DNA from: an uncultured Eubacteriales bacterium
GTDB taxonomy: Bacteria; Bacillota; Clostridia; Christensenellales; CAG-138
Direction of reading: 5' to 3'
NCBI GenBank assembly: GCA_902789675.1
Contig: CADAPG010000013.1
Location: forward strand, 1 to 35,623
DNA length: 35,623 nt
How positions within the stretch are numbered: position 1 is the first letter of the stretch; the number at the start of each line of letters is the position of its first letter. A program made the position numbers and the translations under genes. The notes beneath the pieces are model-generated. The model did no database searches. It saw nothing but the letters and a program-made list of their open reading frames with translations, and was not told the DNA's origin. Below, one piece after another: positions 8,686-16,136 of the stretch.

Positions 8686-9524
8686 ACAAGCGCTCCTTTC
8701 TGCATCGTGCGGTGATGCAGCAGCGCGGAAAGCATCTCGCGGTCGTCTGCGTCGTATGCCCGGATCAGCGAGACCGCAAGCGCAAACGCCTGCTCAAAGA
8801 GCATCGGCACGCTTTCGTCGCGCACGCGGTCCGGCTCCCACGGGGAGACCCAGCTCTTGCGCGAAAGGTTCATGCAGTCCTCCGGATCATTGTGGTCCGG
8901 ACCGATCAGAAAGTCGGAAAGGAGCCCGTCCTTTTTGAACGGATGCTCGATCGCGCGGAAGAAGCGGTACCGCCTGCCGTTCGGATCGTACAGAAAGGGC
9001 GCGAGCCTTCGGAACTTCCGGAGCCCGCGCACATATGCGCCGGAAACGGAAGCGCCGCATAGATCCCGGGACACGCGCGAAAGCAGCGCGTCGATCGGCT
9101 TTGCGTCGGTACGCGCAAGAAAGATCTCCCGGTACGGGATCGTTTCGCGGGTCTTTTGATACACGATCGAGTCGATCACGCCCTCGAAGCGGGAATGCGC
9201 GCTGCCGCGATGGTTTGCGTCGACGTACGGATGGACCGTGCTGTCGAGCGCGATATGCGTCAGAAACCCGTACAGATACGGGCGCAGCGCGTCGTCCGCG
9301 GCGTCCGCAAGCGCCAAAAAGAGCGTACCGCAATCCAGCCCGTGCAGAACGTTGCCGTGCTTCTTCTGATGCGGGATGAACGGCGTCGGCGGCAGACGGT
9401 CGTAGAAATACCAGTCCGGACCGAGACAGCCCAGCCGGTAGTATTCTCCGAGCGATGCGAGCGGTTTCCGGACCGCTTCGGCGACGCGAACGCCGAATGC
9501 GATATGCGCGCAAATGTTTGGCAT
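8682..9524 (-). CDS. Zinc-dependent phospholipase C family protein
   Basis: This 280-residue protein resembles the Zn-dependent phospholipase C / S1-P1 nuclease fold as found in cytoplasmic Clostridia proteins. MPNICAHIAFG supplies the N-terminal His region. GCLGPDWYFYD is the classic G-x-x-x-PD segment. FLTHIALDSTVHPYVD holds the H-x3-D-x3-H metal cluster, and HSRFEGVIDS contributes another His and Glu. There is no signal peptide, unlike secreted clostridial alpha-toxins, so it is an intracellular relative of unknown substrate. No clear Shine-Dalgarno precedes ATG 9524. It is first in a tightly packed minus-strand run with the SLOG, membrane and PBP genes. Confidence 0.8.
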   Translation of the reverse strand: MPNICAHIAFGVRVAEAVRKPLASLGEYYRLGCLGPDWYFYDRLPPTPFIPHQKKHGNVLHGLDCGTLFLALADAADDALRPYLYGFLTHIALDSTVHPYVDANHRGSAHSRFEGVIDSIVYQKTRETIPYREIFLARTDAKPIDALLSRVSRDLCGASVSGAYVRGLRKFRRLAPFLYDPNGRRYRFFRAIEHPFKKDGLLSDFLIGPDHNDPEDCMNLSRKSWVSPWEPDRVRDESVPMLFEQAFALAVSLIRAYDADDREMLSALLHHRTMQKGALV

Positions 9525-9674
9525 AGGAATATGATACCATATTTTCCGGTTTTTGTATCCGTTTTCCGGGTTCTTTTTTTATCTTTTTGTAAACGAAATG
9601 CAAAATCTCTTCCGATTTGCAAAATGCGTGATAAAATGACAATCAGGAAACGATCGCAGAGGAGGGGCTATCCC

Positions 9675-10583
9675 ATGAAACGCATCAAAAACAGAAGAAA
9701 ACATTTCCGCATCAGCAATCCGCTCGGCTTTTCGCTGTTCTGCGCGATGATCGTCCTGGTCATCGGACTGATCGTCGGCACGGTGTTCCTTGCCAAGGGC
9801 GGGTACTTTGCGCAGATGTTCAACTGCGTCAAATCGGAAGTGAACGGCAACCGCGCGACGCCTACGCAGGTAACGGAGGCAACGGAGCCGCCGGTCGTTA
9901 CGGATGCGCCCTCTCTTGCGCCGACGGAGGAAGCGCCGGAAACGCCGGAGATCGGTACGCCCGAACCGGAAACGCCGACCCCGCCGCCGATTGAGCCCGA
10001 AACGCCGCAGCCCGGCACGCAGGGCGGACAGACGAGCGCGCCGAGCATTTCGCTGGAAGGCTTCACGATCGGCATCGACCCCACGCGCGATGGCGGTTCG
10101 AAGTACAAGACCGAAGGCGAGTATAACCTGTCGCTTGCAAAGGAGCTTGCGGAATATCTGGAATCCAAAGGCGCGAAGGTCGTCATCACGCGTGAGGACA
10201 ACAAGAAAGAGGTAGGAAACTCGAAGCGCGCAAAGACCATCAAGGATGCAAAATGCGACGCTGCGATCCGGCTGATGTGCAACGAGGTCGGCTCTTCGGT
10301 GCATGGGTTCTTTGTGCAGGGCACGAAGAAGAACGAGGAATTTGCGCGGATCCTGATCAAGGAATACGCGGAAGTGACCGGCATGGACATCCAGAGCAGC
10401 AAGGGCAGAGGCTTTGACAAGGTCAACGACGAGGTGGCGTCCAAGTGCGGATGCCCATGCGTCAGGTTGGTCATGGGCAACTGGAAAAACAAGGACGACC
10501 GCGCGGATCTGGAGGATCCCGCATTCCGCGAGAAGATGATGCAGGCGATCGCACAGGCGCTGCTTGCACAGCTGAGAAAGTAA
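9675..10583 (+). CDS. Membrane-anchored amidase_3-fold protein lacking catalytic residues
   Basis: This 302-residue protein has a basic N-terminus, one membrane helix (residues 19-41), a Pro/Thr/Glu-rich stalk (about 60-123) and a C-terminal domain (128-301) with the N-acetylmuramoyl-L-alanine amidase (Amidase_3) layout. The family motif DPGHGG is IDPTRDGG (134-141), so the first zinc His is gone. Glu149 in EYNLSLA can match the second ligand. The SIHxN His motif is IRLMCNE (198-204), and the catalytic Glu of the VETGFLSN motif is replaced in PCVRLVMGNW (261-270). The fold is otherwise kept (YLESKGAKVVITRED, DPAFREKMMQAIAQAL). An inactive, possibly glycan-binding or regulatory, pseudoamidase on the outer surface is the best reading. 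ATG 9675 follows GAGGAGGGG. Confidence 0.75.
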   Translation: MKRIKNRRKHFRISNPLGFSLFCAMIVLVIGLIVGTVFLAKGGYFAQMFNCVKSEVNGNRATPTQVTEATEPPVVTDAPSLAPTEEAPETPEIGTPEPETPTPPPIEPETPQPGTQGGQTSAPSISLEGFTIGIDPTRDGGSKYKTEGEYNLSLAKELAEYLESKGAKVVITREDNKKEVGNSKRAKTIKDAKCDAAIRLMCNEVGSSVHGFFVQGTKKNEEFARILIKEYAEVTGMDIQSSKGRGFDKVNDEVASKCGCPCVRLVMGNWKNKDDRADLEDPAFREKMMQAIAQALLAQLRK

Positions 10584-10598
10584 AACCGCAGGAGACCG

Positions 10599-10636
10599 AA
10601 CGGCGCGCTGACGCAAAACGAATGCGCGCCGTTTTT
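10599..10636 (+). terminator. Intrinsic terminator after the amidase-fold gene
   Basis: AACGGCGCGC (10599-10608) pairs with GCGCGCCGTT (10624-10633) around a 15-base loop and is followed by a T-run (10632-10636). It separates this gene from the sigma-factor operon. Confidence 0.85.
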
Positions 10637-10718
10637 ATCAATCATTGAAAAAAACGGAGAACAGAACGCAACCGATTCCGTTGCTCTCCGGTATTATTTG
10701 TGAGGAGCGAAAATAACG

Positions 10719-11231
10719 TTGGAACACTGCATGCAATACGAGCAAAACGAGCCCGTCAACAACGACCTCGACGCCCTGTTTCAGACGTACGGCGACATGG
10801 TATACCGCCTGGCGCTTGTGCGTACGCGAAGCACGGCTGACGCGGAAGACGTCGTACAGGAGGTCTTTTTGCGCTGCCTTCGGAGCAATCCTTCTTTCCA
10901 GAATGCGGAGCATCAGAAGGCGTGGCTCATCAAGGTCACGGTCAACTGTTCGAAATCCCTTCTGGGAAGCGCGTTCCGTCGGCACGCCGTGCCGGAGGAC
11001 GCGATGGGCGAGCTGGTTTCGGAGGACGAAGCGCCGGATTCGACGGTGTATGACGCTGTGATGAAGCTCCCGGAAAAATACCGTACGGCAATCCATCTGT
11101 ACTACTACGAGGAATACTCCGTGAAAGAGATCGCCGCCGCGATGCGGACGACGGAATCGACGGTAAAATCGTGGCTGCACCGTGCAAGAGGACTGCTGAA
11201 GGAAGAGCTTGGAGGAGAATTCGATGCTTAA
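10719..11231 (+). CDS. ECF-type RNA polymerase sigma factor
   Basis: This 170-residue sigma-70 family protein has region 2 (LFQTYGDMVYRLALVRTR, then DAEDVVQEVFLRC, the core-binding and -10 recognising part) and region 4 (LPEKYRTAIHLYYYEEYS, VKEIAAAMRTTESTVKSWLH helix-turn-helix). There is no region 3, as in ECF sigma factors. The TTG at 10719 lies 11 bases after GAGGAG; the next candidate, ATG 10731, is 23 bases away, so TTG is preferred. The last eight bases overlap the next gene, a transmembrane protein with a short cytoplasmic head, which is the usual arrangement for a sigma/anti-sigma pair. Confidence 0.92.
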   Translation: MEHCMQYEQNEPVNNDLDALFQTYGDMVYRLALVRTRSTADAEDVVQEVFLRCLRSNPSFQNAEHQKAWLIKVTVNCSKSLLGSAFRRHAVPEDAMGELVSEDEAPDSTVYDAVMKLPEKYRTAIHLYYYEEYSVKEIAAAMRTTESTVKSWLHRARGLLKEELGGEFDA

Positions 11232-13356
11232 GGATGCGTATCGAAAGAAAATGGACAGCGTCCATGTGCGGGACGGTCTGCTGGACGAAATGAAGATGGA
11301 AAGCGTACAGAGATCGCGTGACGAGCGGGCGAAGAAGGACCGCCGCAGGGGGTGGATGATCGCGATCCCGACGTTTGCCGCGGCTGCCGCGGCGTGTATT
11401 GCGATCTTTGTCGGCGTCAATGTCGGAAAGAAGGAAGAAAGCAGGATCGCCTCCGCCGAAGCGCCTGCGGACGCAGCGATCGCAAGCGAAAGCATGCAGG
11501 AGAGCAAAGGCTTTCTGCTCGGACAGCCGAAGTCTGCGGAGGTCTCCGTTCCGACGACCGTCGGATCGTATGAGGAGCTCGGCAGGATCATGGAGGAACG
11601 CATGGTGCGGAACGGCTATTCCGGCGTTGCCAACGGCGGCGTTGATATGGCGGTCGCCGAAGATGCAGCTGAAGCGCCTGCGGCTGCCGAACCGATGGAA
11701 GCGCCCGCGCCGATGCCGCAGACGAACACCGTAACGGAAAGTGTAAGCATGAAGGGTTCCGACGAGTCCGGCAGACGGTATTCCGGCACGAATGTGCAGG
11801 TCGAAGGCGTCGATGAGGCGGATATCGTCAAGACCGACGGCACATGGATCTATGCGATGAGCCGCTCGCAGAACAAGATCTATATTCTCGCGGCGGAGGG
11901 CAAGGACACGAAGACCGTTTCGACGATCAAACTCAGAGAGCCCTCGGAAAAGGACACCTTCTGGCGGTATTACAGCGAAATGATGCTGTGCGGCGACCGG
12001 CTGTATCTTCTGGGCACGCACAACGACTGGAGCGAAAAGGTTAAGGATCAGGACCGCACAAACACGTTTGCGGAGGTCTACGATCTCGGAGACCGCACCG
12101 CGCCGAAGCTCGTGACGACGCACAAGCAGCAGGGCGATTACCGCACCGCGCGCCTTGTCGACGGCATGCTTGTGATCGTTTCGGACTACCGTCTCTGGCA
12201 ATGGTACTTCGGCGTCGATCCGATCCCGGTCAGGGAATACGTTCCGAAGGTGGTTACGAACGACAAGGAAACCCCGCTTGCGCCGGACGACATCTACGTC
12301 AATCCCGAATCGAAGGAAAACGGCTTTACCGTCGTCACGACGATCAATGCGCTCGACGGCAAGGAGTTCGATTCTCATAAAGCGGTCCTCGGCGGCTGCA
12401 ACACCGTGTACTGCAGCGGCACGGACCTTCTGATCGCGGCGCAGGAATGGAGAAGCGAGCAGAGTGAGGAACAGACCGACGCAAACGGCAAGCACTTTGT
12501 CAAGATCCTGTCCGGCGCGGACACCAACCTGTTCCGCTTCACGCTGATCGACGGCAAGGTCGAGGCTGCAGCAAGCGCAAAGATCCCCGGAACGCTTCTG
12601 AACCAGTTCAGCATGGACGCCTATAACGGCTATTACCGCGTCGTGGTGACGCGTTCCGAAAGCGAGGAGACCATCTGGACGGACGGTATCGACACCTACG
12701 AGTGGAACAGCAGCAGCGATTGCGCGCTGTTCGTGCTCGACGGCAGCCTGAACACGGTCGGCAGGATCGAAGACCTCGCAAAGGACGAGCGCGTGCAGTC
12801 CGTGCGGTTCATGGGCGATACGGCGTACTTCGTGACGTTCCGGCAGGTCGACCCGCTGTTCTCGGCGGACCTGAGCGATCCGGAGAATCCGAAGATCCTC
12901 AGTACGCTCAAGATCCCGGGATTCTCGGCATATCTGCATCCGTTCGGCGAAGGAAAGCTGCTCGGCATCGGCTATGACGCGGACGAGGAACGCGGCTGGA
13001 CGGAAAACGTCAAGCTCAGCATGTTCGATATCTCCGATCCCGCGGACGTGAAGGAAGCGTTCAAGCTCTCCGTGAAGGACGCGAACTGGACCTCGGTGCA
13101 GTACAATCACAAGATCGTGTTCGTCGACGTCGAAACCGGCACGGTCGCGTTCCCGGCGGACGACGTTTACCTGGTGTTCCGCGCGGAGGGCGACGCCTTC
13201 AAACAGATCGGAACGATCAGGACCGAGAGCGAGTACTGGCTCGGCGACGCGCGCGGACTGTTCATCGACGACGTGTTCTACGTGGTCGGCGACAGCGAGG
13301 TCATCGTGCTCTCGTTTGAAACGATGGAAAAGATCGCGACGATCAAGCTGAAATAA
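11224..13356 (+). CDS. Membrane-anchored beta-propeller protein, probable anti-sigma/sensor of the ECF sigma factor
   Basis: This 710-residue protein begins with a charged cytoplasmic head of about 42 residues (helices around YRKKMDSVHVRDGLLDEMKM), one membrane helix (WMIAIPTFAAAAAACIAIFV) and an Ala/Pro/Glu-rich linker. From about residue 183 comes the secreted C-terminal beta-propeller domain, introduced by its hallmark GTNVQVEGVDEADIVKTDG. Such beta-propeller proteins often lie beside ECF sigma genes in Firmicutes. The head resembles the short helical anti-sigma domains that precede a membrane helix, so a role in holding the sigma factor is inferred. ATG 11224 follows GGAGGAG; an upstream in-frame TTG at 11209 would overlap that site. 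Confidence 0.85.
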   Translation: MLKDAYRKKMDSVHVRDGLLDEMKMESVQRSRDERAKKDRRRGWMIAIPTFAAAAAACIAIFVGVNVGKKEESRIASAEAPADAAIASESMQESKGFLLGQPKSAEVSVPTTVGSYEELGRIMEERMVRNGYSGVANGGVDMAVAEDAAEAPAAAEPMEAPAPMPQTNTVTESVSMKGSDESGRRYSGTNVQVEGVDEADIVKTDGTWIYAMSRSQNKIYILAAEGKDTKTVSTIKLREPSEKDTFWRYYSEMMLCGDRLYLLGTHNDWSEKVKDQDRTNTFAEVYDLGDRTAPKLVTTHKQQGDYRTARLVDGMLVIVSDYRLWQWYFGVDPIPVREYVPKVVTNDKETPLAPDDIYVNPESKENGFTVVTTINALDGKEFDSHKAVLGGCNTVYCSGTDLLIAAQEWRSEQSEEQTDANGKHFVKILSGADTNLFRFTLIDGKVEAAASAKIPGTLLNQFSMDAYNGYYRVVVTRSESEETIWTDGIDTYEWNSSSDCALFVLDGSLNTVGRIEDLAKDERVQSVRFMGDTAYFVTFRQVDPLFSADLSDPENPKILSTLKIPGFSAYLHPFGEGKLLGIGYDADEERGWTENVKLSMFDISDPADVKEAFKLSVKDANWTSVQYNHKIVFVDVETGTVAFPADDVYLVFRAEGDAFKQIGTIRTESEYWLGDARGLFIDDVFYVVGDSEVIVLSFETMEKIATIKLK

Positions 13357-13426
13357 ACAGGGCAAAACAAAGGAGGGGCAGGAAGAGGAGTTCCCCAAAG
13401 GGCGGTTTTCAAATAGTATAATCCGG

Positions 13427-13456
13427 CGGAGGGAATACGATAATCCCTCCGTCTTT
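13427..13456 (+). terminator. Probable terminator after the sigma/beta-propeller operon
   Basis: CGGAGGGA (13427-13434) pairs with TCCCTCCG (13444-13451), followed by TCTTTT. It adjoins the hairpin repeat element, and part of it may belong to that element, so its role as a terminator is likely but not sure. Confidence 0.55.
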
Positions 13457-13470
13457 TGCTGTCGCAAAAG

Positions 13471-13627
13471 CCTTCCCCTTGAGGGGAAGGTGGCGCAGCG
13501 TGAGCGAAGCCGGATGAGGTGGATATCTAAAAGCATCAGCTTTTACGGATCGGACGAACGCATTGCGTTCGTTTCCCTGAACACCTCATCAGTCAACTTC
13601 GTTGCCAGCTTCCCCTCAAGGGGAAGC
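13471..13627. repeat. MITE-like hairpin repeat element with imperfect inverted ends
   Basis: The left end has CCTTCCCC-TTGA-GGGGAAGG (13471-13490), then TGGCGCAGCGTGAGCGAAGC and CGGATGAGGTG. The right end has CACCTCATC (13582-13590) and GCTTCCCC-TCAA-GGGGAAGC (13608-13627), an imperfect inverted copy of the left end. Between them are two small palindromes, TAAAAGC-ATCA-GCTTTTA (13527-13544) and ACGAACGC-ATT-GCGTTCGT (13555-13573). Elements with these sequence blocks recur between genes in gut Clostridia. There is no coding capacity; frames crossing it are accidental. Confidence 0.75.
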
Positions 13628-13640
13628 CGCTTTCTGGAAG

Positions 13641-13681
13641 AGCGCACTTATACACCGCCATGCGGCGGTGATACGTGCGCT
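13641..13681. other. Second hairpin next to the repeat element
   Basis: AGCGCAC (13641-13647) pairs with GTGCGCT (13675-13681), and an inner CACCGCC (13653-13659) pairs with GGCGGTG (13664-13670) around loop ATGC, with a small internal loop between the two helices. It may be the outer part of the neighbouring repeat element or a separate structured sequence. Confidence 0.5.
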
Positions 13682-13688
13682 TTAGGCA

Positions 13689-13728
13689 AACAAAAACCTT
13701 CCGAGAAAGAAGTACTTCCCGGAAGGTT
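13689..13728 (-). terminator. Intrinsic terminator of the XRE membrane regulator
   Basis: On the minus strand AACCTTCCG (13728-13720) pairs with CGGAAGGTT (13703-13695) and runs into TTTTTGTTTG (13697-13688 region). It lies about 90 bases after the stop of the minus-strand gene at 13820. Confidence 0.75.
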
Positions 13729-13819
13729 CAAATCCGTTTCATTCCGACAAACCGGAATTTGTCGCCCTGTATGCTTAAGGTTTTTTCCAGAATTATCCTT
13801 TTATCTCTATTGGCTTTTT

Positions 13820-14524
13820 TTATCCTGTAATCGGTCTGATTATACAGTTACCATCAGTTATAGCAATTTCATAATTCTCATACCGTAGTATTTCGGTATT
13901 TCCAACTTTTACTATTTCCCGTGCTTTTTTTCTCCAATTCTCAATTGATACCAATTCATTCGTGATGGCATCATTAAGTGAAATATTCTTTCCGCTTACG
14001 GAAGTATAATATAGAGACTCAGTTTTCAGCTTTTCAACATAAACGCTGTAATTGTCAAGTTTCCCTATATATTCTCTTGGCTGGCTTTCATCAATCGTTA
14101 TACACAGATAGTTGCTTATTCCATTTGAATTATACTGTTGAGAAAAGGGATAAATAATCAGACAAGCTATCGCAATCGCCAGTGCAATGATTAATCCACA
14201 ACAAATAAATATAATCGCTTTTTTCTTATTCAAAGCCTGCTTTTTTTCGCTATCAGCGTAGTCAGCTACTCGTAGTAATGTCTCCTTTGTTTCCTTTTCC
14301 ATTTTCTCACTTTTCCTTTCACCATCAATTATTTCTCCGATATCAACATTATAATAATCTGCTAATTCGACAAGAATCCCTAAATCCGGCATCGTGTTTC
14401 CGTTCTCCCAGCGTGAAACACTTCTTGAGGACACACCAAATAGTTCTGCTAGTTCTTCCTGAGTCTTTCCTTTTTCTTTTCGAAGGAATCTTAGAAAGGC
14501 TCCAATTTTGACTTGGTCAACCAT
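13820..14524 (-). CDS. Membrane-anchored XRE-family regulator, AT-rich
   Basis: This 234-residue protein has an N-terminal helix-turn-helix of the Cro/CI type (residues 1-65: IGAFLRFLRKEKGKTQEELA, GVSSRSVSRWENG, MPDLGILVELADYYNV). A Lys/Glu-rich linker and one membrane helix (AIIFICCGLIIALAIAIACLI, about residues 100-122) follow, with an outer domain of about 110 residues that I do not recognise. ATG 14524 is chosen because AAGGAGGT precedes it at ideal spacing; the upstream in-frame start has none. Codon use (AAA, ATA, TTA) and base composition are clearly more AT-rich than all neighbours, which suggests acquisition by transfer. It could couple an outside signal to DNA binding; the target is unknown. 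Confidence 0.85.
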   Translation of the reverse strand: MVDQVKIGAFLRFLRKEKGKTQEELAELFGVSSRSVSRWENGNTMPDLGILVELADYYNVDIGEIIDGERKSEKMEKETKETLLRVADYADSEKKQALNKKKAIIFICCGLIIALAIAIACLIIYPFSQQYNSNGISNYLCITIDESQPREYIGKLDNYSVYVEKLKTESLYYTSVSGKNISLNDAITNELVSIENWRKKAREIVKVGNTEILRYENYEIAITDGNCIIRPITG

Positions 14525-14546
14525 TCTTTTACCTCCTTCCTCAAGA

Positions 14547-14623
14547 ATTATAGCTTGGTCGTTGATGGGAAACCACGTCATAAAGTGAGAAAAAGACGTC
14601 CATCAACCAGACAGTTTTGTCTG
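14547..14623 (-). promoter_or_regulatory. Putative promoter and palindromes upstream of the XRE regulator
   Basis: A TATAAT (14552-14547, minus strand) lies just upstream of the gene. Its -35 at 17 bases (TGGTTT) is weak. The inverted pair GTTGATGG (14561-14568) and CCATCAAC (14600-14607) covers the spacer and upstream DNA, and CAGACA-GTTT-TGTCTG (14608-14623) is a second palindrome. Either could be an operator for an autoregulator. The remaining bases up to 14801 are AT-rich, and I see no further gene. Confidence 0.4.
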
Positions 14624-14801
14624 ATAAGATTATTAATATTCATCCTAATACTTTCTCCATAAATTCCGATTTGTCGTATTGATTCTATCATGATTTCCAA
14701 TAGGATACAACGAAAAAAGTACAGACGACCGAAACCGGCTGTGCTTTTGAAAATCCCCTTTGACAAACAGCCTCTGACCCCTCCTTTTTGTGTGCGTTAT
14801 T

Positions 14802-16136
14802 TCAATATCCGAAGCGTTTACGCTTGACCGCCATGAAGATGAACGAAAGCAGGGTCGCCATCAGCTCCGCGACGACGACGGAGAACCAAAGCCCGTTGAT
14901 GCCGAACAGCAGCGGCAGGAGCAGGATCGCGCCGAGCTCAAAGACGAGCGTGCGCAAAAACGAAATGATCGCCGAGGTCACGCCGTCGTTCAGCGCGGTG
15001 AAGAAGCCGGAGCCGAAGATCGCAAACCCGATGAAGAAGAAGGATATGCCGAAGATGCGGAAGCCGGATTCGGTGAGCTCCATCAGCTTTGCATCGTAGC
15101 CGACGAACAACAGTGCCAGCGGTTTTGCAAGCAGTTCCGCCGCCGCGACCATCAGAATGCCGCCGATCAGCAGCAGAAACAGGCTTTTCCTGAGCAGGTT
15201 CTTGAGCTCTCCGCCGTTCTTTGCGCCGAAGTGAAAGCCGATGACCGGCGCGGTGCCGATGGAATAGCCGATGAAGATCGCGGCAAAGATCATGTTGACG
15301 TACATCATCACGCCGTACGCCGCCACGCCGTCCTCGCCCGCGTATTTCAAAAGCTGCACGTTCATGACCATGCCGACGATGCTCATCGCCGCACTGCTGA
15401 CAAGCTCCGACACGCCGTTGGTCGACGCCTTCCAGAGCGCGCGTCCGTCAAACCGCGTCTTGCCGAGCCGCAGGATGCTGCTGTTTTTGCGGAAGAAATA
15501 GACCAGCGGAACGCCGCCGCCTACGATCTGTCCGAGCGCGGTCGCGATCGCCGCGCCGGCAAGCTTATGCTCCTGCGGGAGCAGGGTGACGAGCACCGCG
15601 TCGCCGATCATGTTGGCGACGCCGCCCGCAACGATGACCCAGAAGCCGAGGTTCGGCTTTTCCGCCGCAACGAAAAAGCTCTGGAACAGCAGCTGCAGAA
15701 TGAAGAACGGCATTGCCGCGATGACGATCCTGCCGTAGATCACGCAGTTGTCGAGCAGCGTGCCCGTCGCGCCCAGAAGCGCTGCGATCGGACGCAGGAA
15801 GACGATGCCGAGGATCGAAAACACGATGCCGAGCAGAAACGAGCTGTAGACGAACAGCGAAAAATACCGGTTTGCGCGTTCCGGATCGCCTTCGCCGAAG
15901 GTTTTGGACACGAGCGCGGTGCCGCCGGTGCCGAACATGAAGCCGACGGTGGAGACGACCATGATGAACGGCATGATGAGGTTCACCGCCGCAAACGGCT
16001 CCTTGCCCGCAAAATTGGATACAAAATACCCGTCGACCACGCCGTAGATCGAGGTAAAGATCATCATGGCGATGGACGGCAGGGTAAAACGGAGAAGCTT
16101 TCGGTAGGTGAAGTGATCGGAAAGACGGATCTTCAT
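14802..16136 (-). CDS. MATE family multidrug/toxin efflux transporter
   Basis: This 444-residue protein has about twelve membrane helices in two homologous halves. The first half starts with LLRFTLPSIAMMIFTSIYGVVDGYFVSNFAG, cut here as the typical MATE helix 1-2 region. Other family features are MFGTGGTALVSKTFGEGD, the YGRIVIAAMPFF helix, the second-half GVSELVSSAAMSIVG and PVIGFHFGAKN. Such proteins export cationic compounds with Na+ or H+ antiport. The ATG at 16136 overlaps the stop of the cytidylate-kinase-like gene by four bases, so the two are one operon; starts further upstream would lie inside that gene. Confidence 0.92.
   Translation of the reverse strand: MKIRLSDHFTYRKLLRFTLPSIAMMIFTSIYGVVDGYFVSNFAGKEPFAAVNLIMPFIMVVSTVGFMFGTGGTALVSKTFGEGDPERANRYFSLFVYSSFLLGIVFSILGIVFLRPIAALLGATGTLLDNCVIYGRIVIAAMPFFILQLLFQSFFVAAEKPNLGFWVIVAGGVANMIGDAVLVTLLPQEHKLAGAAIATALGQIVGGGVPLVYFFRKNSSILRLGKTRFDGRALWKASTNGVSELVSSAAMSIVGMVMNVQLLKYAGEDGVAAYGVMMYVNMIFAAIFIGYSIGTAPVIGFHFGAKNGGELKNLLRKSLFLLLIGGILMVAAAELLAKPLALLFVGYDAKLMELTESGFRIFGISFFFIGFAIFGSGFFTALNDGVTSAIISFLRTLVFELGAILLLPLLFGINGLWFSVVVAELMATLLSFIFMAVKRKRFGY

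Noticed and set aside
10942..13536. Very long open frame antisense to the sigma and beta-propeller genes
   Set aside because: It mirrors the codon bias of the plus-strand genes, its product is Arg/His/Asp-rich low-complexity with no motif, and the plus-strand genes have clear domains. Similar antisense frames at 524-2371, 20505-22961 and 14790-16226 were dropped for the same reason.
13720..13745. GGTTCAAATCC resembling a tRNA T-loop
   Set aside because: The flanking bases do not form a T-stem, and no anticodon arm or acceptor stem is present. The first part belongs to the terminator hairpin.
13490..13888. Open frame of 132 codons across the hairpin repeat
   Set aside because: It crosses the repeat, both hairpins and the minus-strand terminator, and its product has no motif.
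14578..14766. Short minus-strand open frame upstream of the XRE gene
   Set aside because: No ribosome binding site, no recognisable features, and it overlaps the palindromes and promoter region.
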